Assembly: GCA_014871385.1 (NCBI GenBank)
Contig: CM026429.1
Coordinates: 16,534,751 to 16,598,750 of the forward strand
Source: Ceratodon purpureus
Taxonomy: Eukaryota; Streptophyta; Bryopsida; Pseudoditrichales; Ditrichaceae
Direction of reading: 5' to 3'
DNA length: 64,000 nucleotides
Shown: in pieces, positions 1 through 11,667 of the stretch
Numbering within the stretch: position 1 is the stretch's first letter
Layout of the letters: the number at the start of each line of letters is the position of its first letter
Notes under the pieces: generated by a model
What the model saw: only the letters and a program-made list of their open reading frames with translations
Databases searched by the model: none
What the model was told of the DNA's origin: nothing
Made by a program: the position numbers and the translations under genes

Positions 1-199
1 GTACAATTAGTTTTTTTTTTCTGTTATTGCCTCCAAGGTGTCTTAAGCTATCAACTCTTACGCTTCAATGAACTGACCAATAATACTCAAGAAAATTGAT
101 AATAAAGAAACTTGATACTCAAGAAAATTGAGCCCTCTTTAGAGATTGTTAAATCATTTTGTTGTGCACAATCGCCAACAAACAAAAACTTTTGGATAG

Positions 200-1176
200 G
201 ATGAAGAAGTGAGGAATCACGCAAAAGAATTGAAGGCACATATCATGGTAAAGGCTACGGAGGTGCGAAGATATCTTGTATGTATTCTGAAACACGTGAT
301 GATATAGAATGAATTAGATTCATGCAATGATTGTAGCTTAATATCATATCAGATATTTTGTAATGTGAGTACTTAACAAATTTTCAACAACGTTAGCCAT
401 GTGTGCTTCCATTTTTTACATGAGTTCTATTATTGTAAAATTGTTACACATCTCTTGCATGCATGACTCATCTTGATTGTCCAGGAAGGTGCTATCTAAT
501 TATAGGAAGATGGTCTTATGGTGGCAGTAATCTTGCAAGCTCTACAACACATGATTGTTGACAGGTAATACTTGCATGATAATATTGCTTTTTAGTTATT
601 GTGCATATCCTTTTCAATGTATTCCTTTCACCTTGATAAGATAATTTAAAGATCAAGCTTAGACCTCATGTTTTCGTTCTTCTCTTTTAGAGAAATAAAA
701 TTTTGTCTGTGCCTTATGGTTTAAATAGCCATTGTTAGTTCAAATAATATAACATATTCTAATTCTTCTAATCTTACAGGCCTCTTGATCCATTTCGGTA
801 CTTGGCTCACTTTATAAAAGGCGAAGGACCTAACATTGCGGATGAGATAGAGCGTGCAAAAAGATTAGCCGCAGCTAAGCAGGCCGCACGTGATAAAGCT
901 AAGAGAGATGGCGATGAGGCTGATAGATTGGCACGCGAAGCGGCAGAAGCTGCAGCCAAAGCATTACGTGACCGAGAGGCTGCAAAGTTGGCTGCTGCTG
1001 CTCGGAAAGCTGCTGAGGATGCTAAGATAGCGGGGATGTTGAGATTACAACAATCTGCAGCCAAGGCAGCTGCGGTAGCCGCAGATGCCATAGAAATACC
1101 TATTCCCAAAGCCGAGAAGAGAAAGAAAGCGCCATCTCTAAAACAACTGCCAAATAAGCCTTCATGGCAGAAATAG
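200..1176 (+). CDS. DPY30-motif coiled-coil protein, 3' exons
   Basis: Three exons join in frame: 200-277, 506-564 and 780-1176, with GT-AG introns (donors gtatgt and gtaata). The joined product has a DPY30-type helix pair: ...RRYL, EDGLMVAVILQALQHMIVDR, then RPLDPFRYLAHFIKGEG. This matches the family pattern of a hydrophobic helix, R-P-x-D-P and a second helix (Y/F)LAxxL. An Ala/Lys/Arg/Glu-rich charged helix of about 100 residues follows and ends in a basic tail. DPY30 motifs form X-type four-helix docks that bind amphipathic helices in radial-spoke proteins and in histone methyltransferase complexes. The long charged coiled coil favours an axonemal (RSP2-like) role, which is inference. Upstream exons lie outside the window or were not recognised; the first of these exons opens in phase 0 after an acceptor at 198-199, so the gene is 5'-incomplete here. 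The first GTG- or TTG-like codon of the 780 exon is not a real start. Confidence 0.6.
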
Positions 1177-3572
1177 AGGTGGATTTGTAAGATATGTTGA
1201 TTCTGTGAAGGTATTTTCCAACTTGCAAAAAATTAATATTATAACATCATTATAAAATTTGAAATACATTTTTCAAGAAATATTTGGTTATCTTTGAAAT
1301 AAATATGAGTGCACGATAGAAGTTACATCTCATGAAAATTAAATTAAACTTATGACTATCTAATATTGTAACAGACTCATTTTGCCTTGGGTGTATACTT
1401 GTTTCAAGTTTAATTTTCACATTTAAAAGAAAGACATAAAATTTAAACCAATTTTTTAATGTCTAAGATGAAAAAAACAAATATAAAAAGCAATATATAT
1501 ATAAAGACATATATAAGCATATAGAATAGTTTTATTTAAAAAAAAAAAAATCTATGATTGAAGCATTCCAAAGAATTAGAAATGACAAATATACATTATG
1601 TAGGTAACAAAATAGGGTTTATGCACTACAATGATTGTTTCATATAAATAAACTTTCATGTAGATTTCCTTGTTTAATTGGCATATCATTTACTACTTGA
1701 TTGATGGATGGATATAAGACACATAGTCATTTCTCTTTACAATTCATTAAGTAGGTATAGATATGCGAGGAAGAATCAAACATACAAATTATGAAGAATT
1801 ATCTACATTTGACATCTCAAGGTTGTAGGATTAATTTTTTGAAAAACATATTTTTGGAAGCCATTTATTATTCATTCATATTTTAATACTAAAAATATGA
1901 ATTTTTATTTAATCTTGTTCTATTATTCGTAGTAAAAATTTCAATTCAATCTAGGGCGTCATAGATTTTTAGAATGAAGTAGGTTTAGTTTTAGATACAT
2001 ATTGTATTATTAAATTTGGATTTCTTCCAATTATAGAAGACTATTTTTGGACGTACTCCTTTCATCTTTTGTATCAATTTGTATTAGGAATAATACGAAA
2101 TGATTTTTTGTTCAAAATCATAGGATTAAAATTTACAAATTTTGAAGTGAAATAATTTTAAAGAAAAGAATTTTGATATTTAAACTTAACGATCTTCTAA
2201 TTCTACTAGGACATAACAAAGCTTATGACAAGTTGTGTGGTTGAAATTTCCTCACCTAATATCCATTTACACTAATGAAATTATGTATTTTTACACGAAC
2301 AAGCTTTGCACCATTAAAGATCAAAACAACTATACACCATTAGTGCTTAGTACCATATATACCATGGTCTTCTAGGTTTTCCAGAAAATAATGACTTGTT
2401 TCATGCCAATTGCAATAAGTTGTTTTTGTGGGAGAAATAACCATATTTAATATCTATCTATTTAATATAGCAATAAGTTATTCTCATTTGATACCTCAAT
2501 TATGTGAATGCTCTTTAATTCTCTATATACTCTCCTTGCTCTTTTTTCTTTTACCACAAATGAGTCATATTACTTTTGACCTACTACATGTTCACTACAT
2601 GGAGTAATCTCCTTTACTATCACATCATAAAGAATTAATGGATCAAGGAATTCTTTTGAAAATTATTTGAACAAAAATGAAAATATCTTATAAAAAGGTA
2701 TAATCAAATTAATTATGAGATGTTTCAAATTTATAACTTACATCACCTTATTTTAGTATAAAATGTATTTAATTCATAAAATAAAATGTTGAGTGAATTA
2801 TATCAAGTTTCTACTCTGTCAAACTCAGCATCTTCTGATGACATATAGAAATTTTCCCAAAATACCATGTTATTCAAATCCATATAACATTTTCATTTGT
2901 TGACAAATATAAAAAGAATAAACACACAACATAACAAAAAATCAAGATTGAATTAATTTAACTCCGATTTAAGTGCACAAGATAATAAAGCTAATATTAT
3001 TATAAACCCTCATCTTTAAAACCAATTTAAAGAAATAATAAAAAATGATATCAAATTATGTTAAGTACATTGTTTAGAATGTTTTCTCTATCTATAAATT
3101 TATATAACAATAATTCAATATCAAACATTATATTGTAGCGCTAACATGTAACTTTCTTACGATGGAAGTCTTTTTACTCAATCACTTGAAGAAATCATGA
3201 ACGAACACAAATTTGCTGACAATTAATTTCATGTTGAACTAATTATGCAATGAGAAAATAAAGACAACACATGATAGGAAATTGTGGAAAAGTAGGTCAT
3301 GATGTCAAATGTGATTTGAATACTTGTTTTGAGTTCAAAGAACCTCCACCCTACTCTTAACCACTATGATTTACCTATATGTGGTTCTCAAGGTTTTTTA
3401 CCTACATATTCAAGAAGAGACCTACTCAAAATTATGATTTTGCTTTTATTGAGAAGATGTGTAATCACAATTATTATAATACATTATAATCAAAGTCTCA
3501 ACATTGCCTAAGCAGAGATGTGATAGTGGAAGCGCCTATTGAATCTTTATCAATAAATGTTGCTCTCGTTCT
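1177..3572. other. AT-rich intergenic, no gene seen
   Basis: The stretch is strongly AT-rich with many stops in all frames and poly-A/T runs (for example around 1538-1550). I see no coding pattern, RNA gene or inverted repeat that I can support. The short open frame at 3329-3511 has no recognisable content. Confidence 0.6.
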
Positions 3573-3925
3573 AGGGCACCATAGCCGTGGTGTAGTGGTT
3601 TGAGTCATGGAACACCAATTAGGTGGTTGTGAGTTCAAGTCCCTATACCAACGTGGTGCCTACTACCATAGTCCACCCAACTATGGTGGAGGGTCTGGAG
3701 ACCTCGTTGTAGGAGTACTCAAAAAAGCCCTTGGAGAGGATGACATGTCGGTAATCTTCATGGCACTTAGTGTAGAAAAGTATTTACCTTCGGAAAAGGG
3801 AAGTAGCTCTAGATTCATTGTCTTTTGTCCAGCGGCCATCGGATTAATGAATAGAATGAACAAATACTATATTCACGTCGGCCCCTTCGGGGCCAAAGTT
3901 CTTCTTCTTCTGCTTTCATTTTAAT
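3573..3925 (+). repeat. tRNA-derived SINE-like repeat
   Basis: An RNA polymerase III internal promoter is visible: an A-box-like TGGTGTAGTGG at 3588-3598 and a B-box-like GAGTTCAAGTCC at 3631-3642, spaced as in a tRNA gene. No complete tRNA cloverleaf follows. Instead a unique body of about 250 bp runs to a GC hairpin (GGCCCC TTC GGGGCC, near 3881-3895) and a pyrimidine-rich tail at about 3900-3925. This head/body/tail arrangement is typical of plant SINEs. Both boundaries are approximate and no target-site duplication was found. The open frame 3607-3924 lies inside the repeat and is taken as chance. Confidence 0.5.
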
Positions 3926-4352
3926 AACAATGGCCCTTCAAGCCGAACACCCATTGAAGAGGGCAAAAAGCTCTCTATAAATATTTTGTTGAATAATTTT
4001 GTTAATTTTTATATAAAAATATATATTATTTAATTAAATTTAACTAAGTAGGTCCTCCCTAGATTGATTCAAGGTCTCAGGTTCCATTAAAAAAATTAGA
4101 ATTATTAAAATGAGGTCGCAAGTCCCTTAAAATTAGAATTGAGGAGGAGGAGCAAGAGCGGAGGTCATGCTTTGTCATTCAGATGAAGGCGAGGTTTATT
4201 GCCATGGAAGTTGAGACAACATCACTCACGTAAAACTAGGACTAACCAAGTCATTGTTGCATATGACATTAAGATTTCACAGTGATGTCAATTATTTTTT
4301 GCCTCAGTTTCCACTCCTTTACCGTCCTAGATCACAATCAAAAGCACTCAAC
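3926..4352. other. AT-rich spacer, nothing recognised
   Basis: The interval lies between the SINE-like repeat and the pogo-like transposon. No open frame of note and no structured repeat was seen. Confidence 0.5.
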
Positions 4353-4354
4353 TA

Positions 4355-4374
4355 CCGTAGGTTACTAGCAGCTT
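4355..4374 (+). repeat. Left terminal inverted repeat of the pogo-like element
   Basis: CCGTAGGTTACTAGCAGCTT is the exact reverse complement of 7742-7761. TA precedes it at 4353-4354. Confidence 0.85.
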
Positions 4375-4769
4375 AGGCAAAAAATAAATATTTACAAGAA
4401 TGCCTAAATTTTTCAGAAATTCGTGATTCTATTTGCCAAAAAACAAATAAATTAAATTACGAAACTCCCCAAACTTACATAAATTCAAGTAGCATGAGAG
4501 AAAATCGAACAAAATAGTGCCATATATGTTCTACCGTGATTTTAAAACGCCATGAACTCCACAAGTTCAGCTGACACCCATGCTTGCTGTGAAGCCCACA
4601 AGGGTGAGGTGGGCTCAATCCGTTGGAGCTGAAAGGATATGGTCTAATAGTCGCGGGGTTCGAAAACTCGCATGGAGTGAATTCAGTAGAGGTCTCGGAG
4701 CGGGGTCAAGGGAAGGCTTGAAGCGGGAGGTTATCAATCGGCTTGGTCGAAGTAAGATGAGAGTAGCAA

Positions 4770-4905
4770 GATCTGAGGTCGAAGTGTGAGGTTGAAAGTG
4801 TAGAGATATGGGGTCGGAGTCTAAGTCGAGAGCGGGGTGATATGGGGTCAGAGTGCGAGGTTGAGAGTAGGGTCGGAGTGTGAATTTGAGAGTGGATTTG
4901 GGCCG
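4770..4905 (+). repeat. Degenerate tandem repeat, unit ~25-30 bp
   Basis: The phrase GGGTCGGAGTxyGAG followed by GAGAGxG recurs several times with small changes (gaggttgaaagtg, gggtcggagtct, gggtcagagtgcgaggttgagag, gggtcggagtgtgaatttgagag). It sits inside the pogo-like element and looks like a small decayed minisatellite. Confidence 0.5.
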
Positions 4906-6049
4906 CTGGAGTGTACCAGTCCACGCCAAGACCAACCATCTTACAGAGCTGGCGTGCTCACGGAGCCCGCTTGATCATGGAACTAACCTGCTCATGGAGC
5001 CTGCCTACTCATAAAGTTTGCCTGCTCACAAGAGCTTGGGGAGGACGAGGTTGAAGGTGAGTTCAACTCTGTTTTGATGGCGGGAGGCCAGGGTGAACTT
5101 CTACCGAGAGGTGTATGAACTGATGGAAAGGCAAAGGAGATCATGGGCGCTGATATGAAGCACACTGGGTGGACGCTAATGGACCTTGTGATCATGTTCA
5201 AAATTCTCTTGGGTTAGTATTTGGAATGACAAAGGGCTCTCTTGCAAGCGACCTGTGGTAGCAAAGAAAAAAGTCAGTGCAGTCACCAGTGGATTTTCAG
5301 CAAATCTACTAAGGTGAGTTTGAGTTTGCACTCTTGAAGTTTGAGTTTGAGTTTGAATTTGTATTACCTGATCCTTTGCTTCAGACTATCGCTGCTTGTG
5401 TTTGTCCATTGGTTGTTGTCTGTTTTTGTTTCTTGGCGGTTGGTGGCTAATGTTTCACTGTTTTCTTGGACTGTAGGTGGATTTTAATAATTGGTGAGGT
5501 AGGAGCAAAGTTGTGGACGGCTCTGCACAAACACTTGTAAATATTATTGTGCTGATTGAATCTCTATTTCTATTTCTTTTATTTAAATAAAAGTCAAAAT
5601 ACAAATGAAAGTTTATTTTGTATGTGCAAGAACAAACCTCTTGCGTACAATGCACTTCAGAGTAGAAACTGATGTATTTCTATTTGCTGTTGCAATCTCT
5701 GTGATCCTTGTCAAAGAATCTTCCATGACATTTTGAATCCTCTCATCTGTATCAGGCTGCATCATTTTCATTTTGAGCACAGTCTGGTTCAGTTTCTTGT
5801 GTGTCTACCTTAAACAGAGGTGTCTTCATGTTGATGTCCATGGCCATGCTCTAAAATCTTTGTTGAAAAGTTTGTTGAAGTCAACAATGACTCCAGCCAA
5901 CTTGGATCATGTGAGGTCTTTGAATATGTTGCCATGCTTTAAGTAGCCAAGCACACAGTTGATACTTCAAGGCTGTCATCTTAGTATCCAACTTGATATG
6001 TTTAGTTGTTGTATGTTGTAGTTGCTTCATAAAGGAATCAGAAGTGAAT

Positions 6050-7280
6050 GAGTCAAATGCTTGGCTAGACCCATGTTTAAACGGCTTCTGTAGAATAACA
6101 TTAGCAGGTTGGAAGATAATAGTACAATTTGCTGATACAAAAATGATAAGGATTTCTTAATGATTTTCTTTCATCCAGATATAAACGCATTTAATTTGTC
6201 AACACTTGGACAACAATCTATTTACCATATCAATTTTGTGCCTTGGTCCAGCTTCAAATGCTCCATCTACTCTAGTCTGTATGGTTGTAGTATCTTCTCC
6301 ACAAATGCTTTGCATGTGTCTACATTGGACCAATGATTCTTAGAGTATGTGAGATGCCATTAAGCCCTTACATGCAATTTGCCCAGCATTTAATGGAGGT
6401 AAGCATTTTGTAGTTGTTCATGTAAAGACAATTTGGAATGGTAAAACATTTCCAGCAACTGATGATGATATAGTGACTGTAATCTGCCTCTTGTCATCTG
6501 CCCTATGGATTAGAATATGTTTTGATAATTTTTTCTCCATGTGTAAGCTCCTTCTATTGGCACTAAGTGTATGCCAGTTTGATATGTATTGACAAATACT
6601 CCTGTGGAATAGAGCCTTTATCAAATGCAGCCTCGTAAGCCATTTTCAACCCTTGTTCTTCCCAATCCTTTAGTAGTTTTCTTGTTGTCCCTGTAACCTT
6701 CCTGAAACTCCAATCTAAGTTGTCTCTATTAAACTCACGGCTCCAATGTAATCGTCTTTAAAAGTTGTTGTTTCATCTTGATGCAATAGTTGAGGTTTCT
6801 TTGAGAGAATTAGGGTTCTGATTATAGTTCTCACACTAGATGTAAACTATGGCTGACCTGCTTCTCTAATAGCCTTAAGCATTTCCATTATCTCTTCTTG
6901 TAGGTCATGATATGCTGATAGTACATATTTATGTTGAGAACCTTCCGTATAGAAGACTTCTCAACATAATTTTTTTGTTTCATCCCTTGTTTGAGTTCTC
7001 CAGAGAGGGTGAACCAATTGAAGAAAGTGCCGTTAGTACTTGATCATCATAGATACAGCTAATCTGCCCTAGAAGCTTGTACTTTGATTGCAAATACCTC
7101 AATGTGGAAGTATAGTTTTTATAAACTCTCATTGCAGCATGAATTGGACCCCAAAGAGAAGGGAGAAACATGTTTGTGAACTTGCTTCTAACCTGAACCT
7201 TCTTTGTGGATGATGTCTCTATTTTCTCCACCTTTGGTATTTGCAATGTTGCTTGAAGCTCTTTTTTTGGTGATCCCAAC
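6050..7280 (-). pseudogene. pogo/Tigger-like DDE transposase remnant
   Basis: Reading the minus strand from about 7280 downwards across several frames recovers pieces of a transposase. A basic N-terminal portion lies at about 7279-6980. A segment NRDNLDWSFRKVTG and TRKLLKDWEEQG (about 6700-6640) resembles the stretch before the catalytic core. The clearest block is MEKKLSKHILIHRADDKRQI with TVTISSSVAGNVLPFQIVFT (6540-6418), which corresponds to the first-aspartate region of pogo/Tigger/jerky-type DDE enzymes. Downstream fragments WSNVDTCKAFVEKILQPYR and KHGSSQAFDSFTSDSFMKQL continue to about 6050. Numerous stops and frame changes break the frame, so no protein can be made. The element ends and TA duplication support the superfamily assignment. 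Confidence 0.65.
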
Positions 7281-7741
7281 TAGCTTCTTAAAAACCTCCT
7301 TCTCCATTTCTTTCTCAAGCTCCAATCTTCTTTCCAATGTAGCAAACTCACTTGGCCTTCTTTGTCAATAGACATAAACATACATTGCAAAGTCCTCTGG
7401 CCCGCCATTTTCACATTCCTTTTCTACAGTATCTTTTTCACAAATGACATACTATAACTCACAAAATCTTTTACCTATTATACAAAATCATTGATACACG
7501 ATAAAACTACATCACACAACAATAAGGCTGTTTAAGGTTACCAATGCAAGTGATTAGGGTAAAGTGAAATGTATAAGCAACCGTCATCCATTTTGAAAGT
7601 AACCCTAACTAATTATAAAACTGGATAAATGCCTAACTTATATTTAATTATAATTTAAACATGCCCAACTTTGAGATATTATTTTTCAAACTACTTAACC
7701 ACTTTTTGTACTTTAATTATTTATTAAGCAAAAGAGTGCTC

Positions 7742-7761
7742 AAGCTGCTAGTAACCTACGG
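7742..7761 (-). repeat. Right terminal inverted repeat of the pogo-like element
   Basis: AAGCTGCTAGTAACCTACGG is the exact inverse of the left repeat and is followed by TA at 7762-7763. Confidence 0.85.
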
Positions 7762-7763
7762 TA

Positions 7764-8243
7764 CTATTGGCAAGTGCAAGCATTCTTGGTTTTGTGTAAA
7801 ATAACAAAGAAAAACAACCACAAACACAAAGTATTCAGTCAAGGAAACATGTCCTTTACAAACCAGAGTCAGAATTAACCACTTTGCTACCAGTGTAGAT
7901 GGATTGTAAATCCGCATCATTTTGAGATTTCTAAGGGTAACTCCACCCCTTCCCTCCAACGCCAACGAGGGGAGGGCCGGTTTGGAGTGCCCCGGCCTTC
8001 ATGTAGGGACATCTCGCTATGGAAGAGCCAGCAGTCCCGTGAAGCCTTTCTCCAGTGCAACACATGGTGGATGTTAAAGGGGGGTCCCTCACAAGGCTTC
8101 TTTCTTTGTGCCTTCTACCATCCCACCTCCCCTTCCCTACACCTTCGTCTACGGTCCCTCCCCTCCACTTTTCTCTATACTTTTCCTTTTATTGTTGAAA
8201 ATCTCAAAAATTTAAGTTTTGCAGTCCTAAAATTATTCACAAG
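7764..8243. other. Spacer, no gene recognised
   Basis: The interval has a short GC-rich patch (about 7940-8090) in AT-rich surroundings. Open frames on both strands (7756-7965 minus, 7987-8304 plus) show no recognisable domain. Confidence 0.4.
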
Positions 8244-9024
8244 GAAGAAGCACAATAAAGTGGACCAAAAAAGTGGACCCAAAAAGTGCTTAGCTATATG
8301 CTAGTTTCAGCTCTTTTGTAAAAATTCCACAAAAGTGATGGAAAGATGTAATTGAAGTCAATTTTTTGCTAATATGGATTCTCAACTTGTTTTTCTACAA
8401 CTTAGAAAAGTTTTGTGCAAAGTAGACACTTTAAAGTTATTGTACGAAGGCTTTAATTCCAAGCAAAGTAAATGCAATCACTTGAAGAAGTGACTATAAA
8501 AGAATCAAAAACTATCAAAATATCACTTGTAATTAAGTGGTGCCCTCTATATGTTTAAGAGGTATTCTAAAATAGACAATTCATATACTCATTAATTGGT
8601 TTAGAGTTACAAAAGTACCGCAAGGATGTTTTTTAAGAGGGTCACTTCCGCGGTACTTTTTGTGCATTTTTTTTCACCAAACATTGCTTTTTAAATTGAA
8701 AAAAAATTTAAAAAAATTAAAATAAAAAATAAAAAAAATCCTCTAAAGACAATAGAGGGCACCAAATGAAGAAATGACGACTTTGAAAAAGTTCATTTTC
8801 ATGATTTAGAACTAGTGGTCAAATTTAGTTTCAATTGAGGATGATTTTTTTATGAAGATACGTGTAAGATACCATATGACACCCTAGAAAGTGACTAAAA
8901 TGCTCAAAAACTACACCAAAATGCTAAAATCAGCTTTGAGCTTTGAAAAACAGCAAACTTCATATTCACTTCCTAGTGATCACATTTTGCAGTGTTGTTG
9001 TCCACTTGATTGTGCTCTACCCCC
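8244..9024. mobile_element. MITE copy A (foldback, same family as 11668-12407)
   Basis: This copy aligns along its length with the better preserved copy at 11668-12407. Its ends are inverted repeats: AGCACAATAAAGTGGACC near the left end, and the inverse of that sequence (decayed: tccacttgattgtgctctaccccc) at the right end. The interior contains a second palindrome, AAAAGTACCGC at about 8612 and GCGGTACTTTTT at about 8650, so a transcript would fold. There is no coding content; the open frame 8891-9211 only overlaps the right end. The target duplication is not recognisable in this older copy, so boundaries are approximate. Confidence 0.55.
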
Positions 9025-10101
9025 ACACCAAAGTGATGTCCAAGGCAGCCAAATTGGCGTGACTGGCACTAAATTTACAATTGACTGGACCCCGGTGGCA
9101 GATTTACCGGGACTCGCCACGACAACCCGTGTTGGCGTGGCCGTTGGGGGGAACAGTGGTAATGTCCTATGTTATTTTGGACTCTGCCAATTATTGCAAA
9201 ATTCTCCTTAAATGGCTTAGAAATGATTTTTAGTGAAAAAAAGGAGTAAAAAATTGACATTTGATGGTTTAGAAATAATAAAATTTAGTTGTAACTAATT
9301 TATTTTATTTTTGTTTTTCTATCCTCACAATTTTCTAATTTTTACATGTTTTATTTTTAGAATTATTTTGGGACAAACCTGCTATCATGCTATGGTACTA
9401 AGGTAGTGTGTACGGCTAGTGTCCCCACTGGACAACGCCATTGTGAATCATGACAGGTTGCAAGGCAAGCCATCTCTTTGATGAGTCGACGTGCACGTTT
9501 CAGATCTATCGACGGGCTGAACACACCTGCGAGCTTCCTCACTAGCATTGCCGAACGCTCTCTTTCATTTCAAGGAATCCCAAGCATCGTGTTTAGGAAA
9601 GTAGGTAAAAACTATCCTAAAAGCTTACGTCAAAAGAATTAGCGAGGTAGCCTTGTTTCTATGGCCCGTGCACAATCTGTAGATTCCGTCTCCAAGCCTT
9701 TTACCAGTCTTGAGTCGAGATTTTGAGAATAGTCTGTTCACTAGGAAATTTCAATCCATGAATGAGAGTCGCAAGGCAATTAACGACTTAGGATGGAGTG
9801 TCACATGGGTTGACCGAGGAGATACTAGATATCCAAATCTTTGAGCCAAGATTGAAGTAGGAGTGATCGAGAGGTAAGATATAAAATGGTCCTGATCGAA
9901 ACAGAGGAGCGGCTATCTCCATCGAATTGCTGGTCGACAGTCACATGCATCTGGACCTTAAGTTAGTGAGAGCTGCTTTCTTTCTAGCTGGCTCGTAAGC
10001 CAGGATCACAAAATCTATCAATTTTCAGACTAATCGATCATTCACTCCAGTTGAATTGAAGATGATGTGTATAATTATTGTGTCGATAGGTTTAGGATCA
10101 A
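9025..10101. other. Spacer upstream of the oxidase relic
   Basis: A GC-richer patch at about 9050-9180 and mixed sequence up to 10100 hold no frame I can recognise. Decayed 5' exons of the oxidase pseudogene may lie here but could not be identified. Confidence 0.35.
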
Positions 10102-11091
10102 GTGCTGAATGAGTCCAGTCATGGAGCTGCATTTGCCCTGCAGATGGTCGGGGATTGTTGCTGGTGTGCCCCGGCAGTAAGGATCTTCCTGAGCACGAGG
10201 GACTACGCATCTGTGGTGTACATCGACAAGGAAGCCAACACGGTCACTGCGCAGGCCGGCATTCAGCTCCGCGAATTAGTGAACCAGCTTGCAGATGCAC
10301 GTTTCTCGCTGCTCCAAGATCCGTACTAGCAAACTCGTCCCTGGCATCGCTAATTCGGTCGGGAGCAGGCCACGCGAACAACTTCACAACGTTCACGAGC
10401 AGGCTTCCTGAACGACATCAATCCAAATGGGCGGTGGGTGCCAGAACGCGAACGACAGCCCCGGCACTACTGCAACCGGGAACAGCGCATCAAGCGGCCG
10501 CGGAGCTACTTCAAGACCGCAACCTTCATCCCGATGCGCCACCTCCGCAGCTTCAACAAGGATATGAAGTCATTGCGGAACAAAGTCCCCGGAATTAGGC
10601 TGTGCAACGTCGACGTGTACAGCGGTCTCCTGATCATGCAGTTCGTCCCCATGAAGTCGAAACTCACCTACCTGGGAGCGCAGGAGGACGCCGCGGAGGT
10701 CAACTTCGATTACTACCGCCCGTATGAAGCCTAGTCGCCGAAGCTCAACGAAGACGTCGAGGAGGAGATTGAGCAAATCAGTATCTTCGAGTACAAGGCC
10801 AAGTTGCATTCGGGGAAGAACCACAACCTACCGTTTGACGGGGTGGCCGAGACGCACCTGGACATGAAGAAGTTCCTCAAGGTGATGAGGAAGTGTGATC
10901 CGGAAGTCCTTTTTTCCAGTGAATGGTCGGATGCCATCCTTGGAATCAATACGAAACATACTCCCGATGCGTCCAGTTTTCAGCCTTACTGTGCACTGGA
11001 GGCCGGGTTGTGTGTGTGCAGAATTGATGTGCACTTCTGTCGACCCGGAAGAACTGTCTCCAAAGCCAGAGTGTGTCAATATGAGCCTTAA
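10102..11091 (+). pseudogene. L-gulono-1,4-lactone oxidase-like pseudogene
   Basis: Frames pieced together match plant GulLO-type FAD aldonolactone oxidases, which make L-ascorbate. LLVCPGSKD and, after a frame change, FLSTRDYASVVYIDKEANTV with AGIQLRELVNQLADA (10155-10300) correspond to the FAD-binding half. SYFKTATFIPMRHLRSFNKD, KVPGIRLCNVDVYSGLLI, YLGAQEDAAEVNFDYYRPYE, EQISIFEYKAKLHSGKNHNL and LFSSEWSDAILGI (10500-10950) follow the C-terminal substrate domain in order. The usual Cys-rich tail is recognisable as CALEAGLCVCRIDVHFCRPG (about 10990-11050). The gene is dead as read: frameshifts occur near 10190 and 10955, there is an in-frame TAG at 10322-10330 (after DPY) and another TAG at 10732-10734, and much of the middle of the protein is absent or scrambled around 10330-10500. 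The relic is GC-rich compared with its surroundings. Confidence 0.75.
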
Positions 11092-11116
11092 CGACAGAAC
11101 ACGATCAGATCGATAA

Positions 11117-11667
11117 GCATCGTTAAATTATAAAAACCTTGATGCATTTGCAGGCGTAAAGAAATTGCCAGGCATGGCTAACTTGTATTTCTTTATTTAC
11201 ATCATATTATTTTGCCAGAAAATGTATGTAATTCAATAAAAATAAAAAAATAAAAAATTCAGTGAAATATGTTATGCTTTTATTGTGTCATAATCAATGA
11301 CCCGTGATGACGTCCAGCAATTTTCAAAAATAAATCCTTGTTATTTAAATTTATGTAACATTTTTGTTTAAACATTTGAAAGAAAATGATTAAATGCAAG
11401 ACGTAATAAAAAAACTTAAAAACGGGATTGAATTGTTTGAATTCCGTTCAAGTGCATAAAATAAAGAAGCTAGTATCGTTATATAACCTTCATCTTTGAA
11501 ATCAACTTAATGAAATATTAAAAGATAATATTAGACTATGTTAAACATGTTGTTCAGAATGTTTTCTTTATTTACAGTTTAACATGACAATGATGTATAA
11601 TTATACAACAACACGTAGAATTTACAAATACTTTTATCATAATATAAGTCATTCCTCTGAATTGTAT
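11117..11667. other. AT-rich spacer, nothing recognised
   Basis: AT-rich sequence between the oxidase relic and MITE copy B. I see no frame or structured repeat. Confidence 0.5.

Larger units (their letters stand above)
4355..7761. mobile_element. Decayed pogo/Tigger-like DNA transposon (Tc1/mariner superfamily)
   Basis: The element is delimited by perfect 20-bp terminal inverted repeats (4355-4374 and 7742-7761). It is flanked on both sides by the dinucleotide TA (4353-4354 and 7762-7763), the target duplication expected of Tc1/mariner/pogo elements. Inside, on the minus strand, is a broken DDE transposase recognisable by the pogo/Tigger-type motif DDKRQITVTISSSVAGNVLP (6430-6490 region). 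The remaining interior (about 4400-5640) is non-coding and includes a degenerate short tandem repeat. Length is 3407 bp. The transposase has many stops and frameshifts, so the copy is dead, but the perfect ends suggest they could have been mobilised in trans until recently. Confidence 0.75.

Noticed and set aside
3573..3660. Functional tRNA gene
   Set aside because: A and B boxes are present, but I could not fold acceptor, anticodon and T arms into a tRNA; a SINE head fits better.
3607..3924. 105-aa open frame
   Set aside because: It coincides with the SINE-like repeat and starts between the A and B boxes; no protein similarity is recognised.
9025..9211. GC-rich patch in the frame 8891-9211 as a gene
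   Set aside because: The frame begins inside MITE copy A and has no domain in the part beyond it.
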